64,000 nt of DNA from Gonapodya prolifera JEL478 (Eukaryota; Monoblepharomycota; Monoblepharidomycetes; Monoblepharidales; Gonapodyaceae), in NCBI GenBank assembly GCA_001574975.1, contig KQ965731.1, positions 372,001 to 436,000 on the forward strand, in the 5' to 3' direction. Of this stretch, positions 58,560 through 64,000 are shown in pieces (the first letter of the stretch is position 1; every line of letters starts with the position of its first letter). The notes below the pieces were generated by a model. The model was not told the origin of the DNA. It saw only the letters and a list, made by a program, of their open reading frames with translations, and did not search any database. The position numbers and the translations under genes are program-made.

Positions 58560-59027
58560 GGTTCCGCGTCACGCCTTCAGGAGTGAAACGAAGGCACAGG
58601 GAGAGCGATTCCCCTTCGACTTGGGTTTCTCGAAGCGAGCAGGTAGACCCTTCTTGGAATAGCCGTATCGAGGTGCTTCATCAAGTTTGAAGCCACTCTT
58701 GTCCATGGCCATCCAAGTTTCTCGAGGCAAGTCCAGCATTTGTCTTTGAAGGTCACAATCTCCTCCTCCCTTCCACGTGCTTCTGACGCCACGTAAGTGA
58801 GTTTCTTTCTTGTGATGACGTGCCTCTTCAAGATGTCGCTGATGCTCTGCTGCGTCAAGGTGATTCCAAACGTTTCGGAATACCCACTTGACAGCATCGC
58901 ATTGGCGTCTTGCTGGATCCATCGACATCCAATCACAAGTCTTTTCCTCCAGATCTTCAGTGCACTTTTTTTCCTACCTCTGGTTTCCGGTTTGTCATCC
59001 AGAAAGTTCTCCTCAGCATGCAACTAG
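58560..59027 (-). pseudogene. Frameshifted Tc1/mariner-type transposase fragment
   Basis: The minus strand carries a helix-turn-helix part (KPETRGRKKSALKIW, then FGITLTQQSISDILKRHVIT and KKLTYVASEARG), followed, in a different frame, by LETWMAMDKSGFKLDEAPRY and GYSKKGLPARFEKPKSKGNR. The latter is the catalytic block of Tc1/mariner/pogo-like enzymes, where the usual first Asp occurs as MAMDKSGF. The frame change near 58.71 kb and the early stop show a dead copy. C-terminal DDE residues are not found. Confidence 0.7.
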
Positions 59028-59205
59028 TTGTAGATGGTCTTGCGGGTAACGTCAAATGCTTCCGTCAAAAAATCCACCTTTTACATCTCCTTTCGCTTGA
59101 AGTAGTTTGCAGGCCCGGATGCACCTAAGCATGTGTCTTGTTGCCCACACAATCCGTCCGCAGCTGACCTCTAATCGTCCGCAGCCAACACGTCCATTCC
59201 TCTCC

Positions 59206-61689
59206 ATGCGCCGCCTTCTTCGCTCGCTGCACGCACACGCACACGCACACGCGCCCTCTGCATCCCTCGTGCGATCCATGTCCCTGTCTGCCCTGTCCCT
59301 CTCCGTCGCTGCCGCATCCTCGCACTCCTCATCTTCACCTCTCGCCGCTCAATCCTCCAATTCGCTCACTCCCCCGCTTTCCCCGCCGTCGACGCCGCCA
59401 CAACCGCCGCAGTCCTTGCCCAACTCTCCCTCACCTAAAACTCCCACTCGCGAGTTTGACTCCCTCGTCGGGGATCTCGCGCATCTCGCTCCCGTCTTCT
59501 ATCTTCACGGGAATAACATCGAAGTCATGTATTCGCCAAACGATTTTTACTCCACGCTCAAGGTGACTCGTCACTTCCCCCACTCAAACTCATTCCGTCC
59601 ATCTCACACCATGAACGCATTCTGTTTTCCGCACCACGACCTCCAATGCACCGCCTCCTCCTCTCCCCGTAAAGCAAGGAATTGCCAATGCGAAGCGCCG
59701 CATAGTCCTCGCGTCGCTGTATATCGGCCACGAAGAGCATGAGCTCGTGAGTGTCCTCGGTGAGATACGGAGATAACATTCGGTGGAGAGCAGCATAAAG
59801 GCGATGAATTGTTTGTTCTATTACTGGACGTTTCCTAAGGAAGATGGTGGGAGGATATGTGGAAGCCAACTCCACTCATTTTCTGAATGTATCCAGGTGC
59901 TCATGCACTTGGTACAGAACGCCTTCTTTGCTCGGATTGAATTGACCGTGCGACTATGGATGGATTTTTGAGACGGAAGATGGACACGTTGTATCCACGA
60001 ACACCCTTCTCACACAATACCCATCCCCAACCCCCACCCCCCCACCCCCACCCGGGCCGACACAGCTCACTCACCTACACACAGCTCTATCCACCCGACC
60101 ACAACTACACATCACCATTCTCATCGACCACCTCCGCTCGACACGCCCTGCCCCAAACCCCCTGACTCTCCTTCAACCTCTACTCGACTCGTTCCCGGAC
60201 CGCTGTGTTGTAGCCACCTACAGGACACCCGAGGCGTCCGGCTGGAAGGCGCGAGTGGGGAAGCGGTTCGTGGAAGGTTGGGGTGTCATGCATGGAAAAG
60301 TGTATGTGTGGGATGATGTGGTCATGTTGGGAGGGTGAGTGTTGCAGTTCTTGGGATGGCAGGGCTGTCTGAAGCGGGCGCATTGGGTGACCCGCATCGC
60401 CCCTCTCTCCACCTACTCACACAAATCCAGTGCCAATCTCTCCCACGACTACTTCACTACCCGTCAAGACCGCGCCATCCTCTTTCGCGACGCACCGCTG
60501 GCAGACCACTTCGCCAGCCTCGTCGACACTCTCACGGGTTGGTCCTACCGCCTCCTACAGTCAATTAACACCTCGTCATCTTCCCTCCCTACGACCCTGG
60601 TGACTGAAACACACCAGCGAGGCGTCGAACTGGCTTTCAGGCCCCCACCTGTCGACCCCGCAACCAACCCCCGCGCGTTCAGAGCCGAGGCCGGAGCGGC
60701 TTTGGCAGCGTTTCTCGAGCGCGCGCGGGAGTCGCATTCCGCGCTGGGAGGGCCAGGTGGGGCCACACCCACGGAGGACTCTTCTGTCCCCGACACCGCC
60801 GTCATACCTACATTCCAAGCGGGCCCTCTCGGACAGCGGCAAGACGAGGCGGTAGTTCGCCGCGTGGTGGGCATGATGGCTCGCGGGGGCGGTTGGAAGT
60901 GGTTCGCGTCTGGATATTTCAACGTGGAGTCAGGAGTGTGGCGTGATGTTGTGGGGGGTAGAGGGGGGTGGGAGGTCTTGACGGCGGCGCCCGAGGTGGG
61001 TGTTTTGGAAGGTGTTGGTGATGTCATCTACCAACGTTCGTCAATTCGCTTCCGAAACACGTCCATTAGGCGAACGGCTTCTACCAATCCCGAGGTATCT
61101 CGCGGTTCATTCCTCACGCTTACACGCACCTGGAGCGAGTTGCGTTCGAAAAGGCGCGGCGGGCGGGTCAAAATGGGGTGCGGATTTGGGAGTGGAAGAG
61201 AGGTGGATGGACCTATCACGCCAAAGGTGTGTAGTGGATAGCCGACGCTGTCGGATGGACCTCGGACATACACCGACACCCCTGCACTCGTTGAACCCCC
61301 TCATACCCACTGTCCTCGGTAGGCCTCTGGCTCTCACCTCCCAAGGACCCTTCCCACCCATTCATGACTGTGATCGGCTCGACCAATTTCGGCAAGCGGT
61401 CTTTCACAAGGGACGTTGAAACCAACGCTGTTGTGGTGACCACGAACAGGCCGCTGAGGGAACAGATGGCGGAGGTGAGTTCAGGGGGGAGTTGGTTATT
61501 GATCTTGGTCCGAGACACATTCTGATGTTTGGCACTGTGCAATTTCCCTCGCCGATATGTTACGGACAGGAGGTGCGCAGGTTGTGGAAGGATGCCGAGC
61601 CTGTCGGAGAAGAGACGTTTCGTAGGCATGATCGGAGAGTCCCAGTGTGGGTCAAGTTGGTGACGTGGATGTTTTCGAGCTCGTTTTAA
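59206..61689 (+). CDS. PGS1: PGS1, mitochondrial phosphatidylglycerophosphate synthase
   Basis: Encodes CDP-diacylglycerol-glycerol-3-phosphate 3-phosphatidyltransferase, the committed step to phosphatidylglycerol and cardiolipin, at the matrix side of the inner membrane. A basic leader MRRLLRSLHAHAHAHAPSAS fits a mitochondrial presequence. Conserved blocks follow: LAPVFYLHGNNIEVMYSPND, GIANAKRRIVLASLYIGHEE, ILIDHLRSTRPAP, and the first HKD motif GWGVMHGKVYVWDD (60.28 kb). Then come LSHDYFTTRQDRAILFRD, KWFASGYFN, and the second HxK motif WTYHAKGVW (61.22 kb). The C-terminus contains VPVWVKLVTWMF. These are the two PLD-type half-sites expected of PGS1. Several introns (about 59.56-59.68, 59.75-60.1, 60.34-60.43, 60.99-61.07 and 61.47-61.57 kb) are inferred. 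Confidence 0.85.
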
Positions 61690-61989
61690 GTTAAGTAGAG
61701 GGGTAGATAATTACAACGCACTGGGCGAACTAGAACAAAGCGGTTTTGGTGTTGCATGTGGAAGTATTGCATATGTATCGTTATATGCAGACAGGGCACA
61801 AAAACTCTCGCTACTTCGAATGTCGTTGGAGTACTAACACATGTCATTGTACGACCAAATTCAATTCGATTACATTTACTAAGTACCCATTAATCATTCA
61901 CCAACATGTATAACTACCAAAACTGATGGGGTAATCAGCAAAGTTCCAGCTGCTTTTAACGGTCAACCCAGATGCCACCATATACCACC
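61690..61989. other. Intergenic region between convergent PGS1 and HOOK-like genes
   Basis: About 300 bp of AT-rich sequence between two stop codons. No gene is seen. Confidence 0.4.
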
Positions 61990-64000
61990 TCACCGCCTCA
62001 ACTTCTGGTCCAAGCTCGCCCTTTGCTGCGCCAGCCAACTGGTTCCGGGACTTCCGGGTGCCTTGGCACCCGCGCTCTGGGCAGCCTGGCCTGACAACCC
62101 CATCCCCCTGCGTTGGAGCTGCATGCCCACATCGTACCAAGCAGACATAACCAGGCGCTGCTCTCGCCGCGCCGAGCTGCGCACTTCTTCGAGGGTATCT
62201 TTTGTTTCCTCAAGAGTCTGTCGGAGCCTGGCAATTTCAGCATCTTTGGATTCAAGTTGAGATCTGAGCGAGGACACGGCTTCGGAGAAGGTGGATTCGT
62301 CCTTCGATGGGATAAAACAAAACAAAATCGAATCGATGGTCTAAACACAACGGGGACTTCGAATAGCTCACCGTTCCACTTCCGTTCACAACTCCAGCTC
62401 TCAATTCTTTGATACTCGCGTCTTGGGTCACGATATAGTCTTTGGCTTTCTTGAGGGCCTTCTCCAACGTGCTGTTTCGAAACTCTAGCTGCTTGCTCTT
62501 CTCAACCTCGGCCGCCAGTTTGGTGAGTGATTCGGCGAGGTCTGAGCTGCGAATACTGTTCCGGTCGCAATGCGCGCCAGGGCAGCGTCCAGTGGGGAAG
62601 GAGAGTGGGAAAGGGGTTGTCATACCAAGTGTGAATGCGAAGTTTGGACAACGAACCCGTGGAAGTAAAGATCTCACCTATTGGTCTTGACATCCGCGAG
62701 CTCAGCTCGGGTAGATTCTAATGCTGCCTTTGCGAGCTCCAGTTCCTTTGCAGTATGGATTTGCCGCGTCTCTTCTCGTAGCGCCCGTGATCTCGTATCG
62801 GCCAATTCGCGCTCCAAGTGAGACACGCGATCAACACTTGAAATGCAAAAGGAAAGAGAGTGACACCAATATTGAGACCTTTAAGCAAAGCGCAGCGGTC
62901 TTACAGGTGAGCTCGGTCATCTTCGTCTTCGCGAGCATCTCTCGTTGCTGCTCGTGCCGCAATTCCTGTGCGTGAATAGCTCTCAACAGGCGGCACTTCC
63001 AACGGTGTTTTGTCACACGACATACCCGAAACGTCTGCTTCTGCGAGTCTCTCCTCGAGTTCTTGCATCCGCACCTCCGCCTCTCGTCGAGAGCCCTCTT
63101 CTTTCTCCGCATTGTCTCGCCATCGTTTCGCGTCTGCGTCGGCCAACTCCTTCTCCCTTGTCAGCATCCTCAACTGCGACTCAAGTTGCTCCAGTTGGTA
63201 TCGATCGCCCGCTCCATTCGCCCGCGCTTCGATCAGCTGAGTGTACTCTCTTCGAACGTGTTCCAACTCTGTGCGGAACGCGTCGCTCTCGTCGCGAGCC
63301 GTGGTTAGCAGACGGCGAAGTTCGCCTGCTTCTTCAGCCCGTTTGCGATACCGCTCCAGTGCCGCCTCCGCTTTCGCGCACTTTTCAGAAATGAGGCGAA
63401 GGGAGGATAGTTCGTCGCGGAGTTGGGGCACCTCGGCGGCATCTCGAGCAAGAGAATCGACCTACACAAGTCGTAAAACACTCGTATGAGTATGGAGGGG
63501 CGCTGGCTATCTTTTTCTCTCAACATACTTTGCGTTGTAGTTCCAGTAGAAGTTCCCGCTCCTTTTCGTATCGTATTTCAGTTTCGTGGCGCCGAGCCTC
63601 ACTCACTTCGCTGCATTATCGGATACCGAATAAAGGACAAGGGGAGTTGGAATTAAGTTGTGAAGGGGAGGTTGGGCGGNCGGGGGCCGGGGGCGGAAGT
63701 AAAAATTGAGGTTTTCATCTGGGATAGTGCCCACTTCCTCCTCCCAGCTCCACAACCTCACATCTCTTTTTTCAAGCCATCGATTTCACTTTTTAATAGA
63801 AAGTCGGTCTTTCCATCTCTTTGTGCCTGCTTTAGCTGACTCAATTGATGTTCGAGATCCATCACACGTGCGTTAAGCTGCTCAGCATCAACGATGGCTT
63901 GATCCTGATTAAATCGAGACGAACAGAAAGTTGAATACCACCACAAACAAACAGGCAATAGCCGAAAAGAATGCTCTTCCCTCCAGTTTCCGAATCAGCT
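61990..64000 (-). CDS. HOOK-like dynein adaptor, C-terminal part (runs off window)
   Basis: The minus-strand multi-exon gene enters from the right edge, so the N-terminal calponin-like HOOK domain is outside. All visible exons are coiled coil: QLNARVMDLEHQLSQLKQAQ, LRDELSSLRLISEKCAKAEA, VRREYTQLIEARANGAGDRY, then RLRQTLEETKDTLEEVRSSA. The C-terminus QRLVMSAWYDVGMQLQRRGM, followed by SWLAQQRASLDQKLRR, matches the typical HOOK ending (SAWYnmGM...FLa.QR), which is what identifies it among coiled-coil proteins. HOOK proteins link dynein-dynactin to endosomal cargo in fungi. Introns lie near 62.32-62.37, 62.53-62.68, 62.82-62.9 and 63.46-63.53 kb. Ambiguous base at 63680 in an intron. Confidence 0.75.

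Overview
This window is nuclear DNA of a zoosporic (flagellate) early-diverging fungus, most likely a chytrid. Genes carry many short GT-AG introns and sit on both strands. A very large HYDIN gene (motile cilium/flagellum central apparatus) lies beside fungal-type genes: an STB6-like protein, a Byr4/Bfa1-type mitotic GAP, GID7 and RRP15. That combination points to a fungus that still makes flagellate spores. Single ambiguous bases occur at 25966, 50629, 55639 and 63680.

Layout. 1-3300: AT-rich DNA with a decayed Ty1/Copia pol relic and a solo LTR nested in it. 3324-17617 (-): HYDIN. 17691-20847 (-): MCM5. 20938-24073 (+): STB6-like protein. 24062-27137 (-): LIMR-family membrane protein. 27222-28598 (+): mitochondrial ribosome recycling factor. 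28896-29457 (-): COX20. 29523-31792 (+): GID7/WDR26. 31906-33602 (+): eIF4A. 33875-37081 (+): Byr4/Bfa1. 37327-39405 (-): an F-box/ankyrin protein. 39559-45600: a transposon cluster with a nearly intact hAT transposase, a broken PIF/Harbinger transposase and a second copy of the solo LTR. 45783-47612 (-): an intronless paralogue of the F-box/ankyrin gene. 48555-48854: a truncated flavin monooxygenase relic. 49.5-54.2 kb: two diverged copies of an unnamed repeat, enclosing a methyltransferase-like gene, a small ORF and an HCNGP/SAP30BP-like gene. 54529-56342 (+): RRP15. 56538-58349 (+): a WD40 protein. 58560-59027 (-): a frameshifted Tc1/mariner relic. 59206-61689 (+): PGS1. 61990-64000 (-): the C-terminal part of a HOOK-like coiled-coil protein.

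Housekeeping genes are tightly packed. Several pairs are divergent over only 65-90 bp (MCM5/STB6-like, LIMR/RRF, COX20/GID7), and STB6-like and LIMR meet tail to tail with a predicted small overlap. Functional themes are mitochondria (RRF, COX20, PGS1), replication, translation and ribosome assembly (MCM5, eIF4A, RRP15), mitotic exit (Byr4/Bfa1), proteolysis (GID7, F-box) and microtubules (HYDIN, HOOK).

The most interesting signal is a GC-rich, internally repetitive sequence family that makes up most of one intron in each of three unrelated genes: LIMR 26190-26697, RRF 27581-27959 and F-box/ankyrin 38773-39027. In all three it lies in the sense orientation. In the ankyrin gene the intron is absent from the neighbouring paralogue and is bounded by a 7-of-8 direct repeat resembling a target-site duplication. 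This is what is expected of an introner-like, intron-generating element. All exon boundaries given here were inferred by eye from splice consensus and protein-family continuity.
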